From the NCBI GenBank assembly GCA_014730345.1, contig WJIJ01000178.1, forward strand, positions 1-48,207: a DNA stretch of 48,207 bases, given 5' to 3'. Under the pieces are notes generated by a model. The model made no database searches. It was not told the DNA's origin and saw nothing but the letters and a program-made list of their open reading frames with translations. This DNA comes from Candidatus Zixiibacteriota bacterium. GTDB lineage: Bacteria > Zixibacteria > MSB-5A5 > UM-FILTER-46-8. Below, in pieces: positions 15,629 through 25,245 of this stretch (positions are counted from its first letter, which is position 1; every line of letters begins with the position of its first letter). Made by a program: the position numbers and the translations under genes.

Positions 15629-18028
15629 TTATTTTCCGAACGCAATATCATAGACTTCTCTGTAAGAACTGACCGGTATAAAATTCATCCCCTTTTTGAG
15701 TTTATCGGGAAGTTCCTTCAGGTCCTTCTTGTTCTTGGCCGGAATGATAACATCGGTGATTTTAGCGTTCTTGGCCGCGAGCGCTTTCTCGTTGAGCCCG
15801 CCGATAGGAAGAACATCGCCGCGCAATGTAATCTCGCCGGTCATGGCCAGACAGGGCCGTATCGGTTTGAGGGTAAGCGCGGAAATGATAGCCGTTGCCA
15901 GGGCTATTCCCGCCGAAGGGCCATCTTTGTCCACCGCCCCTTCCGGGATATGCACATGCAATTCGGAAGTATTGAAAAAGGTCGGCCGTATCTTAAACTC
16001 TTTCGCGTTCTCGCGTATATAGGACAACGCCGCCTGCGCCGATTCCTGCATAACCTTTCCGAGTTTTCCGGTCATGGACAATTTGGATTTGCCTTTCATA
16101 ACCGCTACTTCCACTGGAAGAACCTCGCCTCCGTACTGGGTCCATGCCAGGCCCACGGCGACCCCCACCCGCGGCTGGGAGAAATCATCCGGGTCGAGGT
16201 AATCGGGGACACCAAGGTATTTCTCAATTTCCTTTATGGTAATCCGGAATGTTTTCTTCTTATTGGTATTGAGGACTATCTCTTCGGCTATACGGCGGTA
16301 TATCGTCTTGAGCTTGCGCTCCAATTCGCGTACTCCGGCCTCACGTGTGTAATTGCGGATTATATGGATCAACGATTTTTCGGAGAATACTATCTTCCTG
16401 CTTTTAAGGCCGTGCTCGGGCTGCAGTTTGGGAATAAGATAACCGCGGGCGATATTAACCTTTTCGAATTCGAGATAGCCGGGAAGCCGTATTATCTCCA
16501 TCCTGTCGATTAATGCCGGGGGAATTCCCGCGAGGGTGTTCGCGGTGGTAATGAATAAGATATCCGAAAGGTCGTACTCCACTTCGAGGAAATGGTCGAC
16601 AAATGTATGATTCTGCTCCGGATCGAGAACTTCCAGCAATGCCGCCGCCGGGTCTCCATGAAAATCACGGGATAATTTATCGATTTCATCTAACAGGAAA
16701 ACAGGATTAGATGAACCGGCTTTGCGGAGAGATTGAATTATCCTGCCGGGTATAGAGCCGATATATGTACGCCGATGTCCGCGTATTTCCGCCTCGTCGC
16801 GTACTCCGCCCAATGACATGCGCACGAATTTGCGGTTCAGGGCATTGGCTATGGAACGTCCCAGGGATGTTTTCCCCACGCCCGGTGGTCCGACCAGGCA
16901 GAGAATCGGCCCCTTAACCTTTTTAGCCAGTTTGATAACCGCCAGGTGCTCGAAAATCCGGCGTTTAGCTTTTTCAAGACCGTAATGGTCATTATCTAAA
17001 ATATCCTTGACCTTCTGGGCGTTGGCACGGTCTTTTGTCGTAATTTTCCAGGGAAGGTTCGCTATCCAGTCGAGGTAGTTGCGAACCACCGCCGCTTCGG
17101 CCGAGTATGGATGCATTTTCTTGAGTTTAGTCAACTCGGTATTAGCCTTCTCCCTTGTTTCTTTATCGAGTTTGGCTTTGGCAATTTTTCTTTCGAGCTC
17201 CTGGTCTTCAACGTTTTCATCTTCCTCGCCTAACTCTTCTTTGATCACTTTCAGCTGTTGCTGTAAATAATACTCACGTTGCGACTTGGAAAGGTTATCT
17301 TTAACGGAGCCGTCTATTTTCTGCTCGAGTTTCAATATCTCGATCTCCGAGGAAAGCAACATGGAAAGTTCCAGCAACTGGGATTTTAAATCTTTCGCCT
17401 CGAGTATCCTCTGCATTACATCCGGGCGGTGTATTATATGCGCGGAGATTGTATCCGCCAGCCTCTGGGGTTCTTCTATACTGCCCAGGGAGCTGAGGAT
17501 TTCCTCGGGAAGCCTCCGGTTCAAGCGGACATAATCGTGGAACTGGGTGATAATATTCCGGAGAAGCGCTTCGGTCTCCAGGTTCGCCTGCATATCCGAG
17601 TGAATAAGGTATTGAACATTAGCCTTAAAATACCCGTCTTGATTGTTAATGCGTTTGGCTTTGCCCCTGACCAAACCTTCTACCAGTATTTTGATAGCGC
17701 CGTTGGGGAGTTTCATCAGTTGCAGTATCCGGGCCACAACTCCCAAACGGTTAAAATCGGAAACCTTAGGGTCTTCGACATTCGCTTTCTTCTGGGTGCA
17801 GAGCAATACCTGCCTGTCAAGTACCATCGCTTCCTGCAGGGCATTGATAGATATCTGCCTGCCGATCAAAAGCGGATAAATCATATATGGAAAGATAACC
17901 ATATCCTTCAGCGGCAGAACCGGCAGGACATTCTTAATGGTTATCTCTTCTCCGTCCCGGTTGAGGATAAATTCCGTTTCTTCGGTTTGTTTTTTCCTCG
18001 AGGATTTTCTTCTTGCGTTCACAGGCAT
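15629..18028 (-). CDS. lon: ATP-dependent protease Lon
   Basis: Lon is a soluble hexameric AAA+ serine-lysine protease that removes misfolded and short-lived proteins. The 799-residue protein has the N-terminal substrate-binding LON domain (LPVLPLKDMVIFPYM near 35-49) and a coiled-coil region with REYYLQQQLKVIKEELGE near 251-268. The AAA+ module has Walker A GPPGVGKTS at 380-388 and Walker B FLLDEIDKL. The protease domain has the catalytic serine in KDGPSAGIA near residue 690 and the catalytic lysine about 40 residues later (GGLNEKALAA). All key residues are present. It sits 15 bases after clpX and 17 before engB. Confidence 0.98.
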   Translation of the reverse strand: MPVNARRKSSRKKQTEETEFILNRDGEEITIKNVLPVLPLKDMVIFPYMIYPLLIGRQISINALQEAMVLDRQVLLCTQKKANVEDPKVSDFNRLGVVARILQLMKLPNGAIKILVEGLVRGKAKRINNQDGYFKANVQYLIHSDMQANLETEALLRNIITQFHDYVRLNRRLPEEILSSLGSIEEPQRLADTISAHIIHRPDVMQRILEAKDLKSQLLELSMLLSSEIEILKLEQKIDGSVKDNLSKSQREYYLQQQLKVIKEELGEEDENVEDQELERKIAKAKLDKETREKANTELTKLKKMHPYSAEAAVVRNYLDWIANLPWKITTKDRANAQKVKDILDNDHYGLEKAKRRIFEHLAVIKLAKKVKGPILCLVGPPGVGKTSLGRSIANALNRKFVRMSLGGVRDEAEIRGHRRTYIGSIPGRIIQSLRKAGSSNPVFLLDEIDKLSRDFHGDPAAALLEVLDPEQNHTFVDHFLEVEYDLSDILFITTANTLAGIPPALIDRMEIIRLPGYLEFEKVNIARGYLIPKLQPEHGLKSRKIVFSEKSLIHIIRNYTREAGVRELERKLKTIYRRIAEEIVLNTNKKKTFRITIKEIEKYLGVPDYLDPDDFSQPRVGVAVGLAWTQYGGEVLPVEVAVMKGKSKLSMTGKLGKVMQESAQAALSYIRENAKEFKIRPTFFNTSELHVHIPEGAVDKDGPSAGIALATAIISALTLKPIRPCLAMTGEITLRGDVLPIGGLNEKALAAKNAKITDVIIPAKNKKDLKELPDKLKKGMNFIPVSSYREVYDIAFGK

Positions 18029-18043
18029 AACATCATTTCAGGT

Positions 18044-19303
18044 TTAGGCGCGTTTCTTCTTGCGCTGGGATTTTTTAATTAATTCCGGCGCGGCTTTTTC
18101 TTCAATAACTTCACGGGTAATGCGGCAAATTTTAATAGAATCATAATCGGGGGCCTCGTACATTATATCGAGCATGGACTCTTCAATAACCGACCGCAGG
18201 GCGCGGGCGCCGGTGCCTCGTTTCTGGGCGATTTTTATTATGCTGTCCAATGCTTCATCATCAAACTCCAGTTCAATCCCTTCCATCTCGAAAAATTTCT
18301 GGTACTGCTTGACCAGCGCGTTCTTCGGCTCGGTTAATATTCGCTTCAGGGCGTCATGCTCGAGTTCATCCAGCGATGTTACCACCGGAAGCCTGCCCAC
18401 CATCTCGGGGATTATTCCATAGGAGATAATATCGTCGGAACTCACCAAGCTGAGCAGTTCGCCGATTTTCCGTTTCTGACGTATATTTTCCGCCTGGAAA
18501 CCGAGAACCTTTTTACCCACGCGGCGTTCAACGATTTTCTCCAACCCTATAAATGCCCCGCCGCATATAAACAGGATATCCTTGGTGTTAATCTGCACCA
18601 GCGGCTGTTCCGGATGCTTGCGTCCGCCCCTGGGCGGTACCGAGGATATGGTTCCCTCGAGTATCTTCAACAACGCCTGCTGAACTCCCTCGCCGGAGAC
18701 ATCCCTGGTAATCGACGGATTGGAATCTTTTCGGGCTACCTTATCAATCTCATCGATATATATAATTCCCCGCTGGGCGCGGGCGACATCGTAATCTGCC
18801 GCCTGCAGGAGGCGCACCAGGATATTTTCCACATCCTCGCCAACATATCCGGCTTCGGTCAGCACAGTAGCGTCGGCGATGGTAAAGGGAACCTTCAGTA
18901 TCCTGGCGAGTGTCTGGGCCAGCAATGTTTTACCTGTTCCGGTGGGGCCGAGCAGGAGTATGTTCGATTTTTCCAGCTCCACATCGTCCTTGTCCCGCGG
19001 GGGAAACATGATTCTCTTGTAATGATTATATACCGCTACCGAAAGAGAACGTTTGGCGCGTTCCTGCCCGATAACATACTGGTCGAGAAAATGCTTCAAC
19101 TCCTGAGGCTTGGGGAGCACGAAATGTTCGGAGACCGCGGCGGAATGACGCAGACTTTTCAATTCCTGGCCGCACAGCTCTATACAATGGGCGCAGATAG
19201 AATTCCCCGCGGAGATGAACAATTTTTCGACCTGGTTTTTAGGCCGTCCGCAAAATGAACAGAAGTTCAGATAATCATCGTTTTTTCTCTTATTACCACT
19301 CAT
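18044..19303 (-). CDS. clpX: ClpX, ATP-dependent unfoldase of ClpXP
   Basis: ClpX recognises tagged proteins, unfolds them with ATP and feeds them to ClpP. The 419-residue protein has the N-terminal zinc-binding domain with four cysteines (CSFCGRP, then CAHCIELC) near 16-44. Walker A GPTGTGKT lies near 114-121 and Walker [10 protein letters not shown] near 180. The pore region GYVGEDVE, the RGGRKHPEQ segment and the C-terminal sensor 2 GARALRSV are also visible. The tail is lysine-rich. The SD is weak (CGGG nine bases upstream), and a terminator hairpin ends about 12 bases before the start codon, so expression may depend on readthrough. Confidence 0.98.
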   Translation of the reverse strand: MSGNKRKNDDYLNFCSFCGRPKNQVEKLFISAGNSICAHCIELCGQELKSLRHSAAVSEHFVLPKPQELKHFLDQYVIGQERAKRSLSVAVYNHYKRIMFPPRDKDDVELEKSNILLLGPTGTGKTLLAQTLARILKVPFTIADATVLTEAGYVGEDVENILVRLLQAADYDVARAQRGIIYIDEIDKVARKDSNPSITRDVSGEGVQQALLKILEGTISSVPPRGGRKHPEQPLVQINTKDILFICGGAFIGLEKIVERRVGKKVLGFQAENIRQKRKIGELLSLVSSDDIISYGIIPEMVGRLPVVTSLDELEHDALKRILTEPKNALVKQYQKFFEMEGIELEFDDEALDSIIKIAQKRGTGARALRSVIEESMLDIMYEAPDYDSIKICRITREVIEEKAAPELIKKSQRKKKRA

Positions 19304-19314
19304 AACACAAAACC

Positions 19315-19350
19315 CGTAAAAAACCGGATGTCAACTGCTTCATCCGGTTT
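19315..19350 (-). terminator. Terminator or attenuator between clpP and clpX
   Basis: On the minus strand a perfect 10-bp stem AAACCGGATG/CATCCGGTTT (19350-19341 with 19330-19321, loop of ten) is followed by a TTTTTT run down to 19315. The clpX ATG is at 19303, so only about 12 bases remain for any separate promoter. It would limit clpX expression relative to clpP or act as an attenuator. Confidence 0.85.
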
Positions 19351-19400
19351 CACAATTTAAAACAGAAAACTCAATTAATCAAGTAACATACATAAATATT

Positions 19401-19991
19401 CTAAAATTCCTTTTTGCCTTCGTAAACCTCGTCAATCAAACCATAATCCCTGGCCTGTTCGGAGGAAAGCCAGAAATTACGGTCGGTATCCTTGGCCACC
19501 TTTTCGAGATCCTGACCGGTATGTTTGGCAAGTATCTTATTCAGCCGGTCTTTATTCTCTAAAAATTCCTTGGTCTGGATTTCAATATCGGTAACCTGTC
19601 CCTGTGTTCCTCCCCAGGGCTGGTGAATCATAATGCGCGAGTTCGGCAGGCCGGCGCGTTTCCCTTTGTTGCCGGCGCAGAGGAGCACGGCGCCCATCGA
19701 CGCGGCCATACCCACGCAGGTAGTGGCCACGGGAGCCTTTACAAATTGCATGGTATCGTAAATACCCAGACCCGCGGTAACCGAACCGCCGGGAGAGTTT
19801 ATATAAACGAAAATATCCTTTTCCGGGTCCTCGGCATCCAGAAAGAGTAGCTGTGCTATCACCAGGTTGGCCACGTTGTCATCGATGGGTGTCCCTATAA
19901 ACACGATTCTGTCCTTGAGCAAACGGGAATATATATCATAAGCCCGCTCTGTGCGCCCGGATTGTTCAACGACCATGGGGATTAATGGCAT
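19401..19991 (-). CDS. clpP: ATP-dependent Clp protease proteolytic subunit ClpP
   Basis: ClpP is the tetradecameric serine peptidase core of ClpXP. The 196-residue protein begins [20 protein letters not shown], typical of ClpP with a short propeptide. The catalytic serine lies in [14 protein letters not shown] near residue 98. The catalytic histidine is in MIHQPWGG near 123, and the aspartate is in the DTDRNFWLS segment near 170. The [13 protein letters not shown] [11 protein letters not shown] strand is intact. It lies four bases after tig and 97 bases before clpX, with a terminator in that last gap. Confidence 0.98.
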   Translation of the reverse strand: MPLIPMVVEQSGRTERAYDIYSRLLKDRIVFIGTPIDDNVANLVIAQLLFLDAEDPEKDIFVYINSPGGSVTAGLGIYDTMQFVKAPVATTCVGMAASMGAVLLCAGNKGKRAGLPNSRIMIHQPWGGTQGQVTDIEIQTKEFLENKDRLNKILAKHTGQDLEKVAKDTDRNFWLSSEQARDYGLIDEVYEGKKEF

Positions 19992-19994
19992 AAT

Positions 19995-21341
19995 TTATTT
20001 TCCTTCCGGAGTTATGATTATAGATTTCTTTTCTTCGGATTGCTCTTCTTCGCTTTCCTCTTCCTTATCTTCAATTTCGGCATTTTCTATAATCAAGTTC
20101 ATCACTTTTTCTTCAATTATCTGGTCTTTCAGCTTGTTAATACGTTCCTCGGCGCGGATATACCGTTCAACGTCCTCTTTGCTCATACCGGTATTCTTCA
20201 TAAGTTTTTCGCGGTATTCGTTTAAGTCCTCATCCTCAACGGTTATCTTTTCCTTCTCCACAATGGCGCCCCGGATAAACATCCATCGCACAAACTTCTC
20301 GGCCATCGGTTTGAGCTTGTCCCTCAGTTCATCCTCGGTAAGCGATGGAAAACGTTCCTTGTAATCCTCGGTCAAACTGCTGAGATAATGCCCCAGAATC
20401 GACTCGGGGACATCGAATGCGCTTTCTTTAGTTAATATATCCACGGCCTGGTTTTCCATATCCCTTTTGGCGTTCAGTTCCGCGCCTTCCTGGAGATCCT
20501 CGCGCACCCGGTCGGGTATTTTTTCAACCGGCAATGGGTTGCCGTCACTGTCTTTCAACTGGTAGCGCTCCACGAATTCCTCGTCGGATTCGGGCAACAG
20601 CTTCTCGCGGATATGTTTGATGTTCGCCCGGTATTTATATGTGTAGTTAGCAAAATCTTTCTCGAAATAATCCTCGGGATACTTGACGGTGAACTCCACC
20701 TCATCGCCGATACTCTTGCCGACAAGGTTATCCACGAATTCGGGCAGGGATGCCGTTTTGTTCAGCTCTATATCGGACATACCGATAGATTCTTCTTCAC
20801 CCACATGATCGCCTCCGGGGAGTTTGGTCATCTCGGCCATGACCACATCGCCCTCGCGGGCCGGACGGTCGTCAACCTCGGAGACCACCGCGAGGCGTTC
20901 ACGCATGGTTTTAATGCCGTGTTCGACCTCATCATCAGTTACCTTGTGAACGGTCCTGGTAAGTTTCAAATTCTTGTAATTACCGGGGTCAACATCCGGC
21001 TTAATATCGACTAATGCCCTGAAGGTCATCGGCTCGCCGCGCTTAATAATAACATCCTTAATCTCCGGTTCGCCTATGGGTTCGATCCTGGCTTCCTGCA
21101 AGGCTTCGCTGAACGCCGCCGGCAATACATTCTCCATCACCGCCCGGGCTATCTCTTCGCGGAACCGGGTTTGTATAACACTTGCCGGGGCTTTTCCCGG
21201 ACGGAATCCGGGGATATTGGCCTCCTTGCGAACCTCGTCGGTAGCTTTTTTATATTCAGAATCGATTTCTTCTTTGGGAACCCGGATCTCTAAAACCCGG
21301 CGGACACCCTTACCTTCAGTAACACTAACTTCAACTTTCAT
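19995..21341 (-). CDS. tig: Trigger factor (ribosome-associated chaperone)
   Basis: Trigger factor binds the ribosome exit tunnel and shields new chains. The 448-residue protein has the N-terminal ribosome-binding signature FRPGKAPASVIQTRF near 47-61 (family GFRxGKxP). A divergent PPIase-like middle domain near 150-245 follows, then a long helical C-terminal domain ending in an acidic stretch near 425-440 (EIEDKEEESEEEQSEEKK). Length is typical. The gene starts 31 bases after tRNA-Leu with no terminator between, so the tRNA probably forms the 5' end of the same transcript. clpP follows four bases after its stop. Confidence 0.96.
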   Translation of the reverse strand: MKVEVSVTEGKGVRRVLEIRVPKEEIDSEYKKATDEVRKEANIPGFRPGKAPASVIQTRFREEIARAVMENVLPAAFSEALQEARIEPIGEPEIKDVIIKRGEPMTFRALVDIKPDVDPGNYKNLKLTRTVHKVTDDEVEHGIKTMRERLAVVSEVDDRPAREGDVVMAEMTKLPGGDHVGEEESIGMSDIELNKTASLPEFVDNLVGKSIGDEVEFTVKYPEDYFEKDFANYTYKYRANIKHIREKLLPESDEEFVERYQLKDSDGNPLPVEKIPDRVREDLQEGAELNAKRDMENQAVDILTKESAFDVPESILGHYLSSLTEDYKERFPSLTEDELRDKLKPMAEKFVRWMFIRGAIVEKEKITVEDEDLNEYREKLMKNTGMSKEDVERYIRAEERINKLKDQIIEEKVMNLIIENAEIEDKEEESEEEQSEEKKSIIITPEGK

Positions 21342-21372
21342 TTACGTATCCCGTTTCTTTTATCGTTCGATA

Positions 21373-21457
<85 letters not shown>

Positions 21458-21472
21458 TTCATACAAGCTCAC

Positions 21473-21501
21473 AATATATATCTCGGATGAACAATTGTCA
21501 A
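21473..21501 (-). promoter_or_regulatory. Strong promoter for tRNA-Leu and tig-clpP
   Basis: On the minus strand the perfect -35 TTGACA (21501-21496) and -10 TATATT (21478-21473) are 17 bases apart. The start would be about 12 bases before the tRNA. Confidence 0.8.
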
Positions 21502-21551
21502 CTTCGCTTAATATAATATAATGACAAGTCCTTAAAGTTCCACCAATTTTG

Positions 21552-21580
21552 TTGACTTTTGGGGGTTCAGTATTTATTAT
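21552..21580 (+). promoter_or_regulatory. Promoter for pdxS-pdxT
   Basis: TTGACT (21552-21557) and TATTAT (21575-21580) are 17 bases apart, 52 bases before the pdxS start. No riboswitch or PdxR-type operator is apparent in the leader. Confidence 0.65.
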
Positions 21581-21632
21581 AACAGGTTGAACATTTTATT
21601 AGTCCAATGATAATTCGGTATAGAGGTTAATC

Positions 21633-22511
21633 ATGTTCGAAGATAAAGAATTCAAAGTCAAGGTCGGCCTGGCGGAGATGCTCAAGGGCGGGGTTATTAT
21701 GGATGTCACCACCGCCGAACAGGCCAAAATCGCCGAGGATGCCGGCGCGTGCGCTGTTATGGCCCTGGAAAGGGTTCCCGCGGATATCCGCGCTGATGGT
21801 GGCGTGGCCCGTATGTCCGACCCCAAGATAATCGAGGAAATCAAAAACGCGGTTTCCATTCCGGTCATGGCCAAATGCCGTATCGGGCATTTTGCCGAGG
21901 CGCAGGTTCTTGAAGCGCTGGAGATCGATTTTATCGATGAATCGGAGGTTTTAACGCCTGCCGATGAAGATTATCATCTTGATAAATGGAAACACAAGGT
22001 CCCGGTGGTGTGCGGGTGCCGCAATATCGGTGAGGCTTTACGGCGAATTGGGGAGGGCGCGGCCCTTTTGAGAACCAAAGGAGAAGCGGGCTCCGGGAAT
22101 ATCGTGGAGGCGGTGCGCCACATGCGCATGGTCCAGGATTCCATACGCTGGATCCATACCCTTGGCGATGAACAGGTTATGACCGAAGCCAAACATCTCG
22201 GGGCGCCTTATCATGTAATGAAATATGTCCAGGAAAACGGCAAATTGCCGGTACCTAATTTTGCCGCAGGCGGTATAGCCACCCCGGCTGACGCATCTTT
22301 GATGATGCAGTTGGGGGCGGAAGCCGTTTTTGTCGGTTCCGGAATTTTTAAATCAAGCGAACCCCAACTCCGGGCGAGAGCTATTGTCCTGGCCACAACT
22401 CACTACAATGACCCCAAGAAGGTCGCCGAAGTCTCCAAGGGGCTTGGCGATGCAATGAGGGGTTTGGAAATAAGCGAAATACCGGAAGAACAATTACTGC
22501 AAACCAGATAG
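21633..22511 (+). CDS. pdxS: Pyridoxal 5'-phosphate synthase subunit PdxS
   Basis: PdxS builds the PLP ring from ribose 5-phosphate, glyceraldehyde 3-phosphate and ammonia supplied by PdxT. The 292-residue TIM-barrel protein shows the [16 protein letters not shown] start and the [22 protein letters not shown] segment near 50-69 of the family. The lysine in [14 protein letters not shown] lies near residue 80. [33 protein letters not shown] and the [20 protein letters not shown] phosphate-binding region follow. Length is normal. pdxT follows six bases after the stop. Confidence 0.98.
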   Translation: MFEDKEFKVKVGLAEMLKGGVIMDVTTAEQAKIAEDAGACAVMALERVPADIRADGGVARMSDPKIIEEIKNAVSIPVMAKCRIGHFAEAQVLEALEIDFIDESEVLTPADEDYHLDKWKHKVPVVCGCRNIGEALRRIGEGAALLRTKGEAGSGNIVEAVRHMRMVQDSIRWIHTLGDEQVMTEAKHLGAPYHVMKYVQENGKLPVPNFAAGGIATPADASLMMQLGAEAVFVGSGIFKSSEPQLRARAIVLATTHYNDPKKVAEVSKGLGDAMRGLEISEIPEEQLLQTR

Positions 22512-22517
22512 CAACAA

Positions 22518-23102
22518 GTGGTTGATAAAAATATCGAAAAGACGGGCGCCCCTCTGGTAGGGGTGCTTTCTATTCAGGGCGACTACGATGCCCATATCAA
22601 AACCCTGAGGAAACTCGGGGTTTCATATAAGAATGTCCGCGACGGGGAAGATTTGGATAAAATCACTCACCTTATCATTCCCGGCGGCGAGTCGACCACC
22701 ATAAGAATAGTCTCCCAAGCCGAGGGTTACTGGGACAAGCTGGTCGATTTCGACCGGCCGGTAATGGGCACCTGCATGGGTTCCATACTGATGGCCAGGG
22801 AGATAGAAAATCCATCGCGGGAAGGCTGGGGGATGATGGATATAACTATCAGGCGCAACGCGTACGGACGGCAGATTAATTCATTTACAGAGTATGGAAA
22901 AATCGACATGTCCGATAAACCGTTCGAGATGGTATTCATTCGCGCCCCGAAGATTGTGAGGATTGGATACGGAGTTCAGCCGATTGCATGGCTCAATGAC
23001 GAAATCGTCGGAGCCCGGTCAGGAAACAAGATAGCGTTGACCTTTCACCCGGAACTGACCGGAAACCCGGTTTTTCACGAATTACTGCTAAATTCCAGGT
23101 AG
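22518..23102 (+). CDS. pdxT: Pyridoxal 5'-phosphate synthase glutaminase subunit PdxT
   Basis: PdxT hydrolyses glutamine and passes ammonia to PdxS. The 194-residue class I glutaminase has VGVLSIQGDYDAHIKTL near 14-30, PGGESTTI near 53-60, the nucleophile cysteine in MGTCMGSILMA near 83, and the catalytic His-Glu in FHPELTGN near the C-terminus. The nucleophile loop reads TCMGS rather than the usual TCAGM. The start is GTG 22518 with a weak SD. It gives about 12 residues before the usual start of the fold, so a slightly shorter protein is possible. Pairing with pdxS supports the call. Confidence 0.95.
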   Translation: MVDKNIEKTGAPLVGVLSIQGDYDAHIKTLRKLGVSYKNVRDGEDLDKITHLIIPGGESTTIRIVSQAEGYWDKLVDFDRPVMGTCMGSILMAREIENPSREGWGMMDITIRRNAYGRQINSFTEYGKIDMSDKPFEMVFIRAPKIVRIGYGVQPIAWLNDEIVGARSGNKIALTFHPELTGNPVFHELLLNSR

Positions 23103-23109
23103 TTTCAAA

Positions 23110-23334
23110 ATGGAACAGAATAAAACATCTAAATGGGCAATGAATATTTTAAAGATTATAACTATCGCCATAGTATTCAGGATTGGAGTTATAATACTCA
23201 GCCTGATGGCATTTAACAAGCCCGTTTTAGGAGGAATACGGAACTATAACATCTGGTATGTTGTAATGGATATAGCGGTAGCGGTCATGGTTTTCGGGTT
23301 ATCCGAATTCTCGAAATCAAAAAGGCGGGGCTGA
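23110..23334 (+). CDS. Small two-TM membrane protein
   Basis: This 74-residue product is not a family I recognise. It has a short basic head and two hydrophobic segments (ILKIITIAIVFRIGVIILSL, then IWYVVMDIAVAVMVFGL), and ends with a basic tail FSKSKRRG. It starts eight bases after pdxT and is probably transcribed with it. A weak stem (CGGGG at 23326-23330, CCCCG at 23342-23346) ends the reading frame and may terminate the transcript. Confidence 0.6.
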   Translation: MEQNKTSKWAMNILKIITIAIVFRIGVIILSLMAFNKPVLGGIRNYNIWYVVMDIAVAVMVFGLSEFSKSKRRG

Positions 23335-23383
23335 CAGCGTTCCCCGTTTGCCAATTGTAACTTTAAAATGAATTTATCTGTTA

Positions 23384-24109
23384 ATGACCCCGAATCCATA
23401 CAATCCGGCAAAAAACGACAATAATACCCCCCTGCTTACAGTTATAATTCCGTGTTACAACGAATCACGAACCCTGCCGCGGTTGCTCGAAAAAGTTATT
23501 TCCGTAAATCTGAGCAAAGAAATCATATTCGTAGATGACGGTTCTACGGATAACAGTATGGAGATCGCGAATTCTTTCAAACAAAAAGCCGAGCTGATCA
23601 CGATAGGCAATGAAAACAATTCAGGAAAGGGAGCGGCGGTGCGGAAGGGTATTGAAAAGGCACGCGGAAATTATATCATTATCCAGGATGCCGACTTGGA
23701 GTACGACCCCGAGGATTATAAACCCATAATCAGAGAATTCGAAGGAGGCGCGGATGTCGTTTATGGTTCGCGAATCCTGAAAAAAGGGAATCCCAGGGGT
23801 GGGTTTTTCTTCTGGCTGGGAGGAATCACCATCTCGGCAATAACCAGTATACTCTACGGCGCCAGGATTACCGATGAACCGACATGCTATAAGGCTTTCC
23901 GAAGGGAGGTAATTAAAGATATCCCCTTCAAGGGCACCTCCTTCGATTGGGAACCGGAGGTTACCGCCAAAATTCTCAAGGCGGGTTATAAAATCAGGGA
24001 AGTACCTATAAGTTATAATCCCCGCTCGGTTAAAGAGGGAAAAAAAATCAACTGGAAAGACGGGATTAAGGCGGTCTGGACATTGATCAAGTACAGGTTC
24101 GTTTCGTAG
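23384..24109 (+). CDS. Family 2 glycosyltransferase, dolichol/polyprenyl-phosphate mannosyltransferase-like
   Basis: GT2 enzymes move a sugar from a nucleotide donor to a lipid or glycan acceptor. The 241-residue protein has the GT-A fold start TVIIPCYNESRTLPRLLEKV near 19-38, IIFVDDGSTDNSMEIA near 48-63, NSGKGAAVRKGIEKARG near 80-96, and IIQDADLEYDPEDY near 98-111 with the DAD metal-binding motif. These match DPM1-like polyprenyl-phosphate sugar transferases. No C-terminal membrane segment is present, as in the soluble subclass. It precedes tadA; no sugar-pathway genes adjoin it, so the substrate is unknown. Confidence 0.92.
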   Translation: MTPNPYNPAKNDNNTPLLTVIIPCYNESRTLPRLLEKVISVNLSKEIIFVDDGSTDNSMEIANSFKQKAELITIGNENNSGKGAAVRKGIEKARGNYIIIQDADLEYDPEDYKPIIREFEGGADVVYGSRILKKGNPRGGFFFWLGGITISAITSILYGARITDEPTCYKAFRREVIKDIPFKGTSFDWEPEVTAKILKAGYKIREVPISYNPRSVKEGKKINWKDGIKAVWTLIKYRFVS

Positions 24110-24170
24110 CTGTGTTCTTTCTTTTATCATATCTGTTGACAACTATCAATTTATATTCCATATAAGCAGT

Positions 24171-24635
24171 ATGGATGATGCTTTCTGGATGAACAGGGCG
24201 ATAATTGAGGCGCAAAATGCCCTTGATGAAGATGAGGTTCCGGTCGGATGCGTGATCGTGCACAATAACCGCATAATCGGCAGGGGATACAACCAGATAG
24301 AATCCCTGCAGGACCCTACCGCCCACGCGGAAATTATCGCCATCACCGCCGCCGCGGAGCATCTGGGAAGCAGGAGATTGGAGGGATGCGCCCTCTATGT
24401 TACCCTGGAGCCATGTGTTATGTGTTGCGGCGCAATGGTTTTAGCGAGAATTGACCGGTTGGTGTTTGGAGCGCGGGACCCCAAGGCGGGCGCGGCCCTC
24501 ACGCTTTACAACATTCCTGCCGATACAAGGTTAAACCACCGGATAGAGATTGTGGAAGGCATTTACGCCGATGAATGCGGGAATATGCTCTCCGAATTTT
24601 TCCGCAGATTAAGGACGAATAAGACGGTAAACTGA
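24171..24635 (+). CDS. tadA: tRNA-specific adenosine deaminase TadA
   Basis: TadA converts A34 of tRNA-Arg(ACG) to inosine, a zinc-dependent reaction. The 154-residue protein has the zinc/catalytic HAEIIAI motif near 54-60 (His ligand and catalytic Glu) and the two cysteine ligands in EPCVMCCGAM near 84-93. The DEDEVPVGCVIV strand and a typical C-terminal helix with FFRRLR are present. Length is normal. A TTGACA hexamer at 24136-24141 with TATAAG at 24161-24166 (19-base spacing) might start a near-leaderless transcript, though this is weak. Confidence 0.95.
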   Translation: MDDAFWMNRAIIEAQNALDEDEVPVGCVIVHNNRIIGRGYNQIESLQDPTAHAEIIAITAAAEHLGSRRLEGCALYVTLEPCVMCCGAMVLARIDRLVFGARDPKAGAALTLYNIPADTRLNHRIEIVEGIYADECGNMLSEFFRRLRTNKTVN

Positions 24636-24642
24636 GATCATT

Positions 24643-25143
24643 ATGCAGAATGAACTGCAGGAAGAACTTGTACAAACAATAACCTCCAAGCTCAATCTCC
24701 TGGGGTTTGTTATAAACCTGGTTGCTCCGGCGATTATACTTCTCATTGGCTATATCGTGGGAAGAGAGCTTCATGACCTTTTTACGCTGGAAGATGACGC
24801 ATTGACCGCCATAAGGTGGGCGCTTATCGGTGTTTCAGTGGCGGAGATAGTTATCGCTTTTTTAATCAAACGCCACCTGTTTTCCAAACTGGATAAGTAT
24901 TTTCCGGAGGGAACCGATCTCAAAGCCGCGGTTGGACTGGTGGTTAAGATGATGGTAATTATACATGTACTGGCGGCTACACCGGCATTATATGGGTTAT
25001 TATATTACATACTCGGAGGCGGTATCGATGGTTTCCTGCTGATGATCATTCTCAATCTTATCGGCTTCCAGCTATGCCGGGCGAGAAAATCCGACTTCGA
25101 CAGCCTTTCCGATATTATCCAGAAGTCCCTGCAATCGAATTAG
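24643..25143 (+). CDS. Uncharacterised four-TM membrane protein
   Basis: I do not recognise this family. The 166-residue protein has about four membrane segments: LLGFVINLVAPAIILLIGYI, IRWALIGVSVAEIVIAFLI, MMVIIHVLAATPALYGLLYY and FLLMIILNLIGFQLC. Short charged loops and a soluble C-terminal tail (RARKSDFDSLSDIIQKSLQS) complete it. It starts eight bases after tadA and is probably cotranscribed with it. No catalytic or metal-binding motif is apparent. The copper ATPase gene follows after about 100 bases. Confidence 0.75.
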   Translation: MQNELQEELVQTITSKLNLLGFVINLVAPAIILLIGYIVGRELHDLFTLEDDALTAIRWALIGVSVAEIVIAFLIKRHLFSKLDKYFPEGTDLKAAVGLVVKMMVIIHVLAATPALYGLLYYILGGGIDGFLLMIILNLIGFQLCRARKSDFDSLSDIIQKSLQSN

Positions 25144-25245
25144 TTATCTCGTTTTTCCGGAACATAGCATTCCATATCTTCGTTTAATCCTACAATTGAA
25201 AAGAGTTTAAAACATCAGTTCATTACAGATATTTACCCAGGTTAG

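Noticed and set aside
17429..18082. 217-codon open frame on the plus strand
   Set aside because: It lies antisense to lon and encodes no known motif.
18356..19258. 300-codon open frame on the plus strand
   Set aside because: It is antisense to clpX, whose protein match is certain, and has no recognisable product.
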